64,000 nucleotides of DNA from Enterococcus sulfureus ATCC 49903 (GCF_000407605.1 NZ_ASWO01000004.1:24070-88069); one strand, 5' to 3'; counted from the first letter of the stretch, positions 1 to 8,798 are shown. The notes: generated by a model from the letters alone, not told the origin. Numbers and translations are program-made.

Positions 1-1969
1 GTTGATTGTCCCCTGTTAGCATCACCACGTTTAAGCCTTGGTTTTTCAATTCTTTAATTGCCGTTATACTACTTGGTTTGATTGGATCCGCAATCGCTAA
101 AGAACCTATCACGACTTGCTTATTCACTAGAAAAATAGCAGTTTTTCCTTGACTAGCCCACTCTTTTGCTAGCAATTTTACCTCGTTTAATCCAGTAAAT
201 TCTTCTAAAAGTGTCTCATTTCCTAAAGCATACGACTCATGATCGATGATCCCTTTGATTCCAACACCAGGTAGAGAGAGAAATTCATCTACCTCTTTTA
301 ATTCGATGTTCATTGTCTCCGCTTTTTTCAACACAGCTTTTGCTAAAGGATGTTCCGATGTATTTTCTAATGCAGCAGCATAACTTAGTACATCTCGTTC
401 AGTGAATCCTGAACTTGCGAAAATATCTGTCACTTCAGGATTTCCTTGCGTTACCGTACCTGTTTTATCCAGTACGACTGTTTTGACTTGATGCGTGTGT
501 TCTAAAGCTTCACCAGTCTTAAACAGTATGCCTCGTTCAGCAGATTTCCCCATTCCAACCATCATCGCAGTTGGTGTTGCTAATCCTAATGCACAAGGAC
601 AGGCAATGACTAAAACAGAAATCGTAATCGTTAACGCAAATACCCACGATTGTTGACCTAAACTCAACCACAATAGCCCAGAAAGTAACGCAAGTCCGAT
701 GACGATCGGCACGAAAACACCTGAAACTCGATCGGCTAATTTTGCAATCGGTGCTTTTGATCCTTGAGCCTCTTCAACGAGTTTTACGATTTGGGCCAAT
801 GCTGTATCGGCACCGATTTTTGTCACATTCATTTCAATACTACCTTGTTGATTCAAGCTCGCTCCGATTACCGTATCACCGATTTTTTTAGTTATCGGCA
901 AACTTTCACCAGTGATCAAGCTCTCATCGATACTTGTACTCCCTTTGACTACGATACCATCAGTTGGAATTTTTTCACCAGGTTTTACTAAAACGACATC
1001 ACCGACTTGTAATGCTGAAACGAGACGTTTTTCGACTTTTCCATCAATAAGGACATTCGCTTCTTTAGGAGAAAGATTCAATAAACTTTGAATCGCATCC
1101 GAAGTTCGTCCTTTAGATACTAATTCAAAATATTTCCCTAAAGTGATCAAGGTTAAAATCACCGCGGCTGATTCATAATATAAATTCATTGCCGCTGTAT
1201 GATCTCCTAGATACACTCTAAGTGTGCCATACACACTATATAAAAAAGCGGCACTCGTTCCTAAGGCCACTAGTGAATCCATCGAAGGATGTCCTTTGAT
1301 TAATGCTTTAAATCCCTTACTAAAAAATGCACGCCCGATCCACAAAACAGGTAATGCAAGTAACAGCTGTATGGTTACTGCGATCATAGGAGCATGATGA
1401 GCACTGATTGATTGCGGAATTGGTAATCCAATCATTTCGCCCATTGCAAGATAAAGCAAAGGAACAGTAAACACTGCAGAAGTAAAAAAACGTTGCCACA
1501 TATGATGGATCGCTTGTTCTTTTTTATCTTTCGCACTAACAGTTGAGGGCGTATTCGTTAGGGCTAATTGATAACCGGCTTGAGAAACTTCTTGTGCGAT
1601 AGCCTCGATCGATGTTTGTGTTCCATCAAAAGATACTTGTAGTGTTTCAGTCGCTAAATTAACAGAAGCAGCTGTGACACCAACAGTTTTTTGTACCGTT
1701 TTTTCAACAGTTTGGGCACAACTCGCACACGTCATCCCTTCAACTGGCAACGTAAGATGTGTAATTGGGTCGATTAAATGATAGCCTGCTTGTTCGACAG
1801 ATTGAGAAAGAACAGCAAAAGGAAGTTCTGTATCTTCAGTTACTTGCACTGTTTCTGTCGCTAAATTGACTGACGCATTCGTAACACCAGAGAGACCTTT
1901 TATCGCTTTTTCAACAGTCTGAGCACAACTGGCACAGGTCATTCCTTCCACTTGATATTGTTTATGCAT
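1..1969 (-). CDS. copA: Copper-exporting P-type ATPase CopA (3' end outside window)
   Basis: I read this gene directly from the minus strand; it starts at ATG 1969 and runs off the left window edge after the TGDNQ hinge motif, so the last part is missing. Two N-terminal heavy-metal domains each carry MTCASC (near residues 9-14 and 80-85). Then come membrane segments, TGES (actuator), CPCALG (the metal-binding membrane helix of P1B copper pumps), DKTGT (phosphorylated Asp) and the SEHP-type nucleotide-binding His. P1B-1 ATPases export Cu(I) through the cytoplasmic membrane. A CopY-like operator overlaps its promoter. No copY or copZ gene is visible here; they could lie elsewhere. Identification is secure; export direction is inferred from the family. 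Confidence 0.95.
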   Translation of the reverse strand, partial: MHKQYQVEGMTCASCAQTVEKAIKGLSGVTNASVNLATETVQVTEDTELPFAVLSQSVEQAGYHLIDPITHLTLPVEGMTCASCAQTVEKTVQKTVGVTAASVNLATETLQVSFDGTQTSIEAIAQEVSQAGYQLALTNTPSTVSAKDKKEQAIHHMWQRFFTSAVFTVPLLYLAMGEMIGLPIPQSISAHHAPMIAVTIQLLLALPVLWIGRAFFSKGFKALIKGHPSMDSLVALGTSAAFLYSVYGTLRVYLGDHTAAMNLYYESAAVILTLITLGKYFELVSKGRTSDAIQSLLNLSPKEANVLIDGKVEKRLVSALQVGDVVLVKPGEKIPTDGIVVKGSTSIDESLITGESLPITKKIGDTVIGASLNQQGSIEMNVTKIGADTALAQIVKLVEEAQGSKAPIAKLADRVSGVFVPIVIGLALLSGLLWLSLGQQSWVFALTITISVLVIACPCALGLATPTAMMVGMGKSAERGILFKTGEALEHTHQVKTVVLDKTGTVTQGNPEVTDIFASSGFTERDVLSYAAALENTSEHPLAKAVLKKAETMNIELKEVDEFLSLPGVGIKGIIDHESYALGNETLLEEFTGLNEVKLLAKEWASQGKTAIFLVNKQVVIGSLAIADPIKPSSITAIKELKNQGLNVVMLTGDNQ

Positions 1970-2002
1970 AAGAGCTCACCTCTAATTTCTTTTCTTTCTT
2001 CT

Positions 2003-2031
2003 ATCCTACTTCTTGCGTTTACAATTGTCAA
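2003..2031 (-). promoter_or_regulatory. copA promoter with CopY-like operator
   Basis: On the minus strand a perfect -35 (TTGACA, 2026-2031) is followed after 17 bases by TAGGAT (2003-2008), 34 bases before the copA ATG. The -35 box lies inside the near-palindrome GTTTACAATTGTCAAC. Its core TACAATTGTC differs in one base from the CopY box TACANNTGTA. Repression by a CopY-type repressor, relieved by copper, is inferred. Confidence 0.7.
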
Positions 2032-2038
2032 CGATTAA

Positions 2039-2941
2039 TTATTTAGATGACAATTCTGTTCGCAAAGGATAAATTGCACCTAATAAATTGGCACGATTTT
2101 GAAATCGGCACGCTTCAATCTTTACTGGTTCAAGTGACTGCTGATAAAAAGGATTATGCTGCAATAGTTGCGTGTATTGATGATTGATTTCTTCTAATAG
2201 TTTAGCTTGTGCGCTAATACCACCACCGATTACGATTTTTTCTGGATCAAACATAATTTGTAGATTGAGCAACAAAGCAGCGATTTTAAAACAATATTCT
2301 TCAAATAATTCTAATAGTTCAGGATTCGCTGATGTCGATAACGCGTTAAATACTTTTTTACCATCCGTTGTATCCGTTAGCTCTAAAATTTTGGCAGCAC
2401 GTTTGATAAAACGAGCTGCTGAAAGATCAGCCCCAATCATCGTCTCTTTTGCAGGCCATGCAGCTCGGTTAAGTAAAAAGCTAAATTCTCCAGCCTGAAA
2501 ATTTTTTCCTTCTAATACTTTGCCATCAATCATAATTCCACCACCGACACCCGTTCCTAAAGTGAGCGCAATACCGATCTGAGTGCCTTCCAGATTTCCA
2601 AGCCAGTATTCACCTAAGACTGCTGCTTTTCCATCATTTTGAACAGCTAAAGGAATCTCACAATTTTTTTCACCAAAATAATCGGCAAAAGAAAACTGAT
2701 CTAAAAATTCTAATGAACCACCGTGATAGACTGTTTTCGTTTGGGTATCGATTTTACCAGGACAACTAATCCCAATCCCTTGGCACTCTTTTGGTAATGA
2801 ATCGATTACTTTATCTAAACATGCTAAAAAAGCGCTTTTAGTTTTTGGTGTCTCAACTTCAGTACTAGAACTTATTTCTCCATTTTCATCAATATCAGCT
2901 TGTTTAATTTGTGTTCCTCCAATATCAATTGCACGAAACAT
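2039..2941 (-). CDS. ROK-family sugar kinase
   Basis: This 300-residue protein is a ROK-family kinase, probably phosphorylating glucose or a related hexose with ATP. It opens with the phosphate-binding sequence AIDIGGTQIKQAD. It has a central LGTGVGGGI segment and a second glycine-rich nucleotide site, VIGGGISAQ, near the C-terminus. The start is taken at ATG 2941, which has GGAG eight bases upstream; an upstream in-frame ATG at 2998 has no such site and would overlap a terminator. The zinc-binding cysteine cluster of classical ROK glucokinases is not evident, so the sugar is uncertain. Only about 45 bases separate it from the ndh terminator, so it may rely on read-through. Confidence 0.88.
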   Translation of the reverse strand: MFRAIDIGGTQIKQADIDENGEISSSTEVETPKTKSAFLACLDKVIDSLPKECQGIGISCPGKIDTQTKTVYHGGSLEFLDQFSFADYFGEKNCEIPLAVQNDGKAAVLGEYWLGNLEGTQIGIALTLGTGVGGGIMIDGKVLEGKNFQAGEFSFLLNRAAWPAKETMIGADLSAARFIKRAAKILELTDTTDGKKVFNALSTSANPELLELFEEYCFKIAALLLNLQIMFDPEKIVIGGGISAQAKLLEEINHQYTQLLQHNPFYQQSLEPVKIEACRFQNRANLLGAIYPLRTELSSK

Positions 2942-2979
2942 CTTGATCACTCCTTCATTCTTTGTTTTAACTGTAACGA

Positions 2980-3017
2980 AAAAAAAAGAAGCAATCAAGT
3001 TTCCTTGATTGCTTCTT
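2980..3017 (-). terminator. Terminator after menA-ndh
   Basis: A perfect 12-bp stem (2988-2999 with 3004-3015) has a 4-base loop and is followed, in the minus direction, by a run of T. It lies directly after ndh and before the ROK kinase, so it may act as a partial terminator between them. Confidence 0.85.
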
Positions 3018-3028
3018 GAAAAATCGGC

Positions 3029-4234
3029 TTAATGATATAAATCAAAACGACCTTTAGCAAATACTTCTTTGAATCCACCTGTTTCCATTAATGATTTATT
3101 TTCAATCATTTTCTTCACGAATGAAGCTGGATAACCTTTGATCCCTGTATTTCCAACCATACCAAATGCATGTGTATTTCCGATTGAAGCTACAGAACCT
3201 TGAGATTTAAAGGTAAATTCTTGAGTTGCTTGACCATTTAATTGGTTCAATACGTTTTTAGCAGCATGCGTTCCCATTTTTAGTGCGATCTGAGCAGTTG
3301 TTGGGTAAGGACGATTTGATTCTTTATCCATTACAGCAGAAACGTCACCGATTAGGTAAACATCATTATGGTTTGGATCTGTTAAGTCAGCGTTCACCAT
3401 TACGCGACCACGACGTTCTTCAAATCCAGACTCACCAATTACAGTACTTCCACTAACACCTGTTGTCCAGATGATTGTAGCTGCTTCTAATTCACCCATT
3501 GTTTCGTCTTTACCATCTTGGTAAACAACCGTTTCAGGTTTGATCGCTTTGATCGCTTTACCTGTCATCAATTTAACATCCCATTTAGCTAAGTGATCTA
3601 AACAGTAGTTTGTTAAATCGTCATTGAACATTGGTAAGATTGTTGGTGCAGCTTCCACACAGAAAATTTCGATTTCTTTAGGATCAACACCTGCTAATTT
3701 TGCATAACGCGGACGTGCTTCTACTAAAGAACCTACTAATTCGATTCCTGTAAATCCAGCACCACAAACTACTAATTTCAGATATTTTTTATCTTTTGTT
3801 TGTTTGTATTTTGCCATGCTTGCTAAAATATGCTCATGGATCTTATTAGCTGAATCGATAGTTACCATCTCTAATGCATTTTCTTCAGCGCCTTCGATTC
3901 CAAATGTTTCAGAACGGAAACCTAAAGAAACGATCAAGTAATCGTAATGGATTGGTGATCCATTTTTTAATGTTACTTCTTTTTTGTCTGCATCAATTTT
4001 TTCAACGCGGTCTTGAATGAATGTTGTTACTTTTTCATTCACTACGTCTTTAATTGGATAGCAAATTTTTTCTTTTGGTTGTGTTCCAGCAGCTACTTCA
4101 TGTAAATAAGTTGCTTCGTAGTGGTAATCATTTTGATCCACTAATGTAATATGGAAATCTCCAGCTTTTTTCTGCAAAGTTTTTAAGGCCATTAAGCCTG
4201 CGTAACCTGCACCTAAAATCGTCACTTCTTTCAC
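3029..4234 (-). CDS. ndh: Type II NADH dehydrogenase
   Basis: This 401-residue flavoprotein is a non-proton-pumping NADH:quinone oxidoreductase on the inner face of the membrane. It has an N-terminal FAD-binding Rossmann motif GAGYAGL (residues 8-14), a second dinucleotide motif CGAGFTGIELVG near residue 155 for NADH, and the C-terminal FAD contact YLIGDVSAV. The length is normal for NDH-2. It lies 30 bases downstream of menA on the same strand, so quinone synthesis and the enzyme that reduces the quinone are probably co-transcribed. In fermentative lactic acid bacteria this pair recycles NADH when a quinone pool exists. Confidence 0.93.
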   Translation of the reverse strand: MKEVTILGAGYAGLMALKTLQKKAGDFHITLVDQNDYHYEATYLHEVAAGTQPKEKICYPIKDVVNEKVTTFIQDRVEKIDADKKEVTLKNGSPIHYDYLIVSLGFRSETFGIEGAEENALEMVTIDSANKIHEHILASMAKYKQTKDKKYLKLVVCGAGFTGIELVGSLVEARPRYAKLAGVDPKEIEIFCVEAAPTILPMFNDDLTNYCLDHLAKWDVKLMTGKAIKAIKPETVVYQDGKDETMGELEAATIIWTTGVSGSTVIGESGFEERRGRVMVNADLTDPNHNDVYLIGDVSAVMDKESNRPYPTTAQIALKMGTHAAKNVLNQLNGQATQEFTFKSQGSVASIGNTHAFGMVGNTGIKGYPASFVKKMIENKSLMETGGFKEVFAKGRFDLYH

Positions 4235-4264
4235 GATTCGTCCCTCTTCTTTCTATATAAAAAA

Positions 4265-5167
4265 TTAAATTAAGATACCCAACAGATAAGTTAGTACTTG
4301 CACCGCCGATCCGACAGCTAAAATACGAATAGCACAGATAAATGTTTCTCTTTTCACTTGTTTTGCTAAAAACAGTTTCGTTTGTTTGTAAACAAAAGGC
4401 ACAATCAATAATGACAATAAAACTGTTACAGGTGCCAATTGCAGTAGTACAGACGCGATAATTCCTATAAATGCAAACAGATTAAAAAACACAAATAAAT
4501 TCAATGACCCTTTACGGCCTAGATAATGTGCTAATGTATACCGTTTATTCTTCTCATCTTCTTCCATATCACACGTGTTGTTTGCAAGCATCAAGTTTGC
4601 AATCCACAGTGTATTTGGCAATGCTATAATAAAAATACTGAATATACTTGAGAAATTCCATTCAAACGACTCATATGTGTTTAAATACACACAGATCAAT
4701 GAAATCATAAAGCCCATCGTAAACCCTGAGAAAAACTCACCTAAAGGTAAGCTAGACAGCGGTCTAGGACCTGATGAATAAAAGATTCCCACTAAGTAAC
4801 AGTATAATCCCATCCAAAAAAGTGGCCAGCCAACAAAATACGCAAGGGTCAAGCCCATAATTGCGGAAACGATGATCATACTGGTCATCAGCCAGAACAC
4901 CAAGCGAACGGATAGATTTTCACGACCAATAATATTGGTTTTTTCGCGATAATCATGAACATCTGTTGCATGATGGTAATCGTTATAGTTGTCGAGCATA
5001 TCGACCGCCATATTGAATAAAAACATTGCAAGAAAATAAATTAGAACAAATCCGAGATGAATGGACCGGTAATGATACCAACTATAACACAATCCGATCA
5101 AAAATGGTAACACACTTGCGGTTTTTGCTTTAAATTCTACTAATTCTAAGAATACTTTTAATGACAT
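4265..5167 (-). CDS. menA: 1,4-dihydroxy-2-naphthoate polyprenyltransferase MenA
   Basis: This 300-residue integral membrane UbiA-family prenyltransferase attaches the polyprenyl tail to dihydroxynaphthoate, giving demethylmenaquinone. The two Asp-rich motifs expected for Mg-diphosphate binding are visible: DMLDNYNDYHHATD near residue 56 and NNTCDMEED near residue 196. They are separated by several hydrophobic helices. It is divergent from the polyprenyl diphosphate synthase at 5276 that would supply its second substrate. No other men genes or a menaquinone methyltransferase are in the window. The start has AAGGAG upstream. Confidence 0.92.
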   Translation of the reverse strand: MSLKVFLELVEFKAKTASVLPFLIGLCYSWYHYRSIHLGFVLIYFLAMFLFNMAVDMLDNYNDYHHATDVHDYREKTNIIGRENLSVRLVFWLMTSMIIVSAIMGLTLAYFVGWPLFWMGLYCYLVGIFYSSGPRPLSSLPLGEFFSGFTMGFMISLICVYLNTYESFEWNFSSIFSIFIIALPNTLWIANLMLANNTCDMEEDEKNKRYTLAHYLGRKGSLNLFVFFNLFAFIGIIASVLLQLAPVTVLLSLLIVPFVYKQTKLFLAKQVKRETFICAIRILAVGSAVQVLTYLLGILI

Positions 5168-5275
5168 ACGCTTCTCCTTTCATCGAATTGTTACAAGTTG
5201 CATAAAATTAGCCAATTTGATAGAAAATAAGGTAGAATATGACTATCCTATTATAACTACCGAAAGGGCTGTATT

Positions 5276-6256
5276 ATGCACTCATACTGGAACGATTATC
5301 CTACAATTCAGAGCAAACTCCAAGTCGTTTGCTCAATTTTAGAAGAGCACATGACGATTCGTAACAAAGAAATTCAAGAAACATTAGTTGAATTTAGCCG
5401 CGCAGGTGGTAAATACCTTCGTCCAGCTTTCTTCTTTTTATTTGCTGAATTGGGAGATAGTACAAAACAAGACAAAGACCGCTTAGCAAAAATCGCGGCA
5501 TCAATTGAATTACTTCACATGGCTACTTTGATCCATGATGATATTATTGACGACTCACCATTGCGTCGTGGCGTGATCACTGTGCAATCGCATTATGGTA
5601 AAGACGTCGCCGTCTACACTGGAGACTTATTGTTTACTTTATTTTTTGAATTATTGATCGATACTATGAATGGTTCGCCTTTCATGCAAACCAATGCGCA
5701 AGCCATGAAACAATTGCTCTTAGGTGAACTTGATCAAATGAATAACCGATTTAAAGAAAATGAAACGATCGAAGATTATGTTCAAAGTGTAGATGGAAAA
5801 ACTGCAGAATTATTTTGGTTAGCTTGTTTAGAGGGTGCTCATTTTGGCCAAACTTCTCAAGAAATCGAAAAACTAGCGGGAGAGATCGGTCGTAATATCG
5901 GGATCGCCTTCCAAGTCTATGATGATATTTTAGACTACACTGCACAAGAAGAAGTTTTACAAAAACCTGTTTTAGAAGATTTAGCACAAGGGGTCTACAC
6001 CGTGCCGTTATTGTTAGCTAAAGCAGAACATCCAGAAGCGTTTAAACCGTTATTAGATAAACGAGCTGAAATTACACCAGAAGAAGCAAAAGAAGTAGCG
6101 GCTTTAGTGACGACCTATAAGGGTGTTGAAAAAGCAAAAGCATTTGCTAAAGACTATACACAGCGAGCATTAGATGGCATTCAACAATTGCCTCAAGGTG
6201 AAGCACGTGATCAAATTGAAAAATTAACACGACAATTACTTGAACGTAATTATTAA
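5276..6256 (+). CDS. Polyprenyl (heptaprenyl-type) diphosphate synthase, catalytic subunit
   Basis: This 326-residue trans-isoprenyl diphosphate synthase makes the long prenyl chain used for the quinone side chain. It has the first Asp-rich motif DDIIDD (residues 88-93) followed by PLRRG, and the second motif DDILDY near residue 220. These bind Mg and the allylic and isopentenyl diphosphates. Chain length cannot be read confidently from the sequence. The head-to-head arrangement with menA-ndh links it to demethylmenaquinone synthesis. The Bacillus enzyme needs a small partner (HepS/HepA), which is not encoded nearby. Confidence 0.9.
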   Translation: MHSYWNDYPTIQSKLQVVCSILEEHMTIRNKEIQETLVEFSRAGGKYLRPAFFFLFAELGDSTKQDKDRLAKIAASIELLHMATLIHDDIIDDSPLRRGVITVQSHYGKDVAVYTGDLLFTLFFELLIDTMNGSPFMQTNAQAMKQLLLGELDQMNNRFKENETIEDYVQSVDGKTAELFWLACLEGAHFGQTSQEIEKLAGEIGRNIGIAFQVYDDILDYTAQEEVLQKPVLEDLAQGVYTVPLLLAKAEHPEAFKPLLDKRAEITPEEAKEVAALVTTYKGVEKAKAFAKDYTQRALDGIQQLPQGEARDQIEKLTRQLLERNY

Positions 6257-6277
6257 AGGTTAATGTCCTTTGTGAAA

Positions 6278-6311
6278 AAATGAACCGAGAGCAGTCGCTC
6301 TCGGTTCATTT
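6278..6311. terminator. Bidirectional terminator
   Basis: A 15-bp perfect stem (6278-6292 with 6297-6311) has loop AGTC, with A-rich sequence on the left and T-rich sequence on the right. It serves the convergent prenyl synthase and thiT genes; the thiT stop codon touches the stem. Confidence 0.9.
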
Positions 6312-6865
6312 TATTTTGGTTGGAAGATATGACTGATTTTCAATAAAATCAAGACGGCTATCAAGCTAGCAAGCGCTGTGGCTAACCCACTGATCCCATT
6401 CATAACAAGTGAAAACAGCCAAGGCTTCATTCCCCAAAGTGCATACGCTCCCCAGAAAATCCAGCCTGCGATAAAATGAAATACATAACGGGCAAATGTC
6501 CCAAGGAAAACACCTTGAATTGCAGCAATGGTTGCTTGACGACGGTTACGTTGTATTAAGCCATTTTGCAGTTTAAGCGCATAGACACCCGCTAGGCCTA
6601 GACAAGTATCGGCTATTGGATATTCTAATACTACTTGAACGGGTGTTAAAAAATAAGCCATTCCTGTGACAAAATGCAATAAACCCCAAACAAGTCCTGC
6701 TGCCATTCCTGCTTTGACCCCACGTCTTAGGGCAAATACGATTAAAGGGATTTGGCCTAATGAAATTGAAAAACTACTGCCGATATTTAGTGGAATAAAG
6801 GACAACACGATTCCAAGTGCTGCCATAATGGTTCCTTCCACCCATATCCGATTTTTTTGTTGCAA
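6311..6865 (-). CDS. thiT: ECF transporter substrate-binding protein ThiT (thiamine)
   Basis: This 184-residue membrane protein with about six hydrophobic helices matches the thiamine S-component of energy-coupling-factor importers in size and in features such as the WVEG start and the VLEYPIAD segment. It would bind thiamine outside the cell and work with the shared EcfA/A'/T module encoded elsewhere. The start is a TTG at 6865, eight bases after AAAGGAGG. Longer in-frame versions would translate the riboswitch. It is preceded by a TPP riboswitch, which is independent evidence for thiamine as substrate. ThiN, which converts thiamine to TPP, is at 60852. Confidence 0.9.
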   Translation of the reverse strand: MQQKNRIWVEGTIMAALGIVLSFIPLNIGSSFSISLGQIPLIVFALRRGVKAGMAAGLVWGLLHFVTGMAYFLTPVQVVLEYPIADTCLGLAGVYALKLQNGLIQRNRRQATIAAIQGVFLGTFARYVFHFIAGWIFWGAYALWGMKPWLFSLVMNGISGLATALASLIAVLILLKISHIFQPK

Positions 6866-6870
6866 AAAAA

Positions 6871-6902
6871 GTCCTCCTTTGTCTGAATCCACAAAGGAGG
6901 AC
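6871..6902 (-). terminator. Riboswitch expression platform: terminator that contains the thiT ribosome binding site
   Basis: A perfect 12-bp stem (6871-6882 with 6891-6902) has an 8-base loop and is followed by seven T in the minus direction. The 3' arm itself is the AAAGGAGG Shine-Dalgarno of thiT, and the T run leads straight into the TTG start codon. One hairpin can therefore end transcription or hide the ribosome site. Confidence 0.85.
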
Positions 6903-6918
6903 ATATCTATGTCACTCT

Positions 6919-7004
6919 CACAATCCCTACGTTCGCATGATCGAAACAGGTTCAGAGGGTTTAGAGCATTGCTCATTCTCAGCCCAAATGGACTCCCCTT
7001 TGTG
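6919..7004 (-). ncRNA. TPP (THI-box) riboswitch aptamer
   Basis: On the minus strand the classical THI elements appear in order: CACAAAGGGGAG, GGGCTGAGA, CCTCTGAACCTG and CGTAGGGATTGTG. CACAA (7004-7000) pairs with TTGTG (6923-6919) to close P1. The same 5' segment CACAAAGG can instead pair with CCTTTGTG in the 5' arm of the downstream terminator, giving a mutually exclusive antiterminator. TPP binding should therefore switch thiT off. Confidence 0.93.
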
Positions 7005-7031
7005 AATCATTCAATTTTTTTGTTCCTAGAT

Positions 7032-7059
7032 AGCATAACATAATGATAAAAAAGCGCAA
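7032..7059 (-). promoter_or_regulatory. Probable promoter of the thiT riboswitch transcript
   Basis: On the minus strand TTGCGC (7054-7059) and TATGCT (7032-7037) are spaced by 16 bases and lie about 28 bases ahead of the aptamer. The match is moderate. Confidence 0.45.
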
Positions 7060-7060
7060 G

Positions 7061-8110
7061 TTATTTTGAAACGATGACTTGATTTGTCGCTTCAGCTAGC
7101 TCTTGGAGTAAAGCTTGTCCACTTTCCATTGACTCATTTTCAGAAGTTAGAATAGCCATCAAATAGTCTTGATTGTCATTAGTCGGAATCGCTCCAATAC
7201 TATTGACTATCCAAGTTTCACTGCCATCTTCTTTCTCGTCATTTAACCAGCCATTTTTTAACGCCACTTGATCAGAAAGTACGCCCAATCCAAATCGTTG
7301 CTCAGTCGAGACATTTTGCATCAATTCTTTGATTTGATTTTGACTGTCTGTCGTTAAATAATCGGAAGGCTCAAAAATCGTGCGCAATAATTTGATTTGA
7401 TCGCTAGCCGTGGTTTTCGTTAGACCCCAACTTTCCTCATCACTTGTGGTGTCTTTCATATCTAAATCCTTAAATAATTGATTTAAAGCCGTGACGCCAC
7501 CTAATTTTTCATCTAAAAGATAAGTCGTATCTTCATTATCACTATCTTCGATCATAGAGCGAAGCGCTTCGGTATCATCTGCGCTTAGTGTCTCATTTGT
7601 TTCTTGCAACGTATGTAATAATCGTGTAGCCACTGCTACTTTCACGATACTTGCTGTATAAAAAGGCTCGTTACTTGTCTGATCTGTAATCAATTGATTG
7701 TCTACCCAGACCGCTAAAGCGATTGGTTCTTTATGTTGAGCTAAAATGGGTTGCCAAGCAGCTTTTACTTTTTCTTCAAGAGTTGGATCTGTTGTGGGCG
7801 CTTGTTTCGCCACCTCATCTTGCGTAGAAGCTGAATTTTTTGATATTACAGGTAAGGCAAATACTTTAGGAATATCAAATTGGATGATCGTCATCGTCAT
7901 AACAGTCCATAATAATCCCGTAATTCCTAGGTATACGATCAACCGATTACGCAATTGAAATTTACGCGCTATACTCGTCTGAACAACTAAAGCTAAAATA
8001 GCTAAGACTAGTAAACAAGTAACAAACCAATATCTAATCAAAAAATAGATGACAAAGAGTAACGCAATTCCTAAACAAATTGCTTGGATATACTTTTTAA
8101 TGCGGGTCAC
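7061..8110 (-). CDS. Membrane-anchored class A beta-lactamase-like serine hydrolase
   Basis: This 349-residue protein has two N-terminal hydrophobic stretches (about residues 8-45 and 57-77). These are followed by a low-complexity linker and an extracellular serine hydrolase domain. The domain carries the penicillin-recognising motifs SIVK (154-157), SDN (190-192) and KNG (near 288). The family includes class A beta-lactamases and DD-peptidase-like wall enzymes. Nothing in the sequence shows antibiotic hydrolysis, and membrane anchoring suggests a wall role. The start is GTG, overlapping the tag stop codon (GTGA), so the two genes are translationally coupled. Confidence 0.8.
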   Translation of the reverse strand: MTRIKKYIQAICLGIALLFVIYFLIRYWFVTCLLVLAILALVVQTSIARKFQLRNRLIVYLGITGLLWTVMTMTIIQFDIPKVFALPVISKNSASTQDEVAKQAPTTDPTLEEKVKAAWQPILAQHKEPIALAVWVDNQLITDQTSNEPFYTASIVKVAVATRLLHTLQETNETLSADDTEALRSMIEDSDNEDTTYLLDEKLGGVTALNQLFKDLDMKDTTSDEESWGLTKTTASDQIKLLRTIFEPSDYLTTDSQNQIKELMQNVSTEQRFGLGVLSDQVALKNGWLNDEKEDGSETWIVNSIGAIPTNDNQDYLMAILTSENESMESGQALLQELAEATNQVIVSK

Positions 8111-8628
8111 ACCTCTCTAAATGCACACTGTTCTTCATGATCATTGACCATTCCAACGGCTTGCATGAACGAATAACTTGTTGTAGGTCCGACAAATTTA
8201 AAGCCTCGTTTTTTTAATTCTTTACTTAAAAATAATGCTGTTTCTTTGGGATCTGGCATGTAAACGGTAAAGGTTTGTAAATAAGTTGCTAGATCCCCAA
8301 ATGTTTCTTGAATCTCAAGAGTAGCTTTTGCATTGGTAATCACAGCTTCAATTTTTTTACGATGTCGAATAATCCCTGTATTTTCCATTAATTCATCCAC
8401 TTTTTTTGGCGTAAACTGAGCGATTTCAGCAATCGACCAATTCGCAAAAGCTTCTTTAAAATTCTGTCTTTTTTTCAAAATCGTTGACCAGCTAAGACCG
8501 GATTGCATTAGTTCTAAAGTCAGTGCTTCAAATAATGCTTCATCCGTTTCATGAGGTTTCCCCCATTCTGTATCATGATATGCTTGCTCGATCGGATTTT
8601 CTTTGACCCATTGACAACGATAAACCAT
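8107..8628 (-). CDS. tag: DNA-3-methyladenine glycosylase I
   Basis: This 173-residue enzyme removes 3-methyladenine from alkylated DNA and starts base excision repair. The N-terminal sequence RCQWV...YHDTEWGKP is diagnostic for the Tag family, followed by LMQSGLSW and a C-terminal VGMVNDHEEQC segment with His and Cys zinc ligands. The length is normal. A TATAAT box at 8662-8667 (minus strand) lies about 35 bases upstream, with AGGAGG before the ATG. It overlaps the next gene by three bases. Confidence 0.93.
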   Translation of the reverse strand: MVYRCQWVKENPIEQAYHDTEWGKPHETDEALFEALTLELMQSGLSWSTILKKRQNFKEAFANWSIAEIAQFTPKKVDELMENTGIIRHRKKIEAVITNAKATLEIQETFGDLATYLQTFTVYMPDPKETALFLSKELKKRGFKFVGPTTSYSFMQAVGMVNDHEEQCAFREV

Positions 8629-8751
8629 AATGGTTCCTCCTTTTATGCAAAATGCTTGTTTATTATATCAAGTTTATTTGAAAAAATCGTGAGGAAAGCT
8701 TTGAAAAAATATGACAAAATAGTGTGATTGTCATTATCGGATCAAGTTAGA

Positions 8752-8795
8752 AAAAAGACTTTGCCTTTTCGATTCGGAAAAAACAAAGTCTTTTT
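8752..8795 (-). terminator. Terminator of the LDH-like gene
   Basis: A 12-bp outer stem (8752-8763 with 8784-8795) encloses a further partly paired loop and ends in a T run in the minus direction, three bases after the LDH-like stop codon. Confidence 0.85.
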
Positions 8796-8798
8796 GAT

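Noticed and set aside
6866-6976. N-terminal extension of ThiT to an ATG at 6976
   Set aside because: It would translate the riboswitch; the TTG at 6865 has a perfect ribosome site and gives the normal family length.
6666-7043. Plus-strand frame of 125 codons over thiT and its riboswitch
   Set aside because: It is antisense to the conserved TPP aptamer and to thiT and has no ribosome site.
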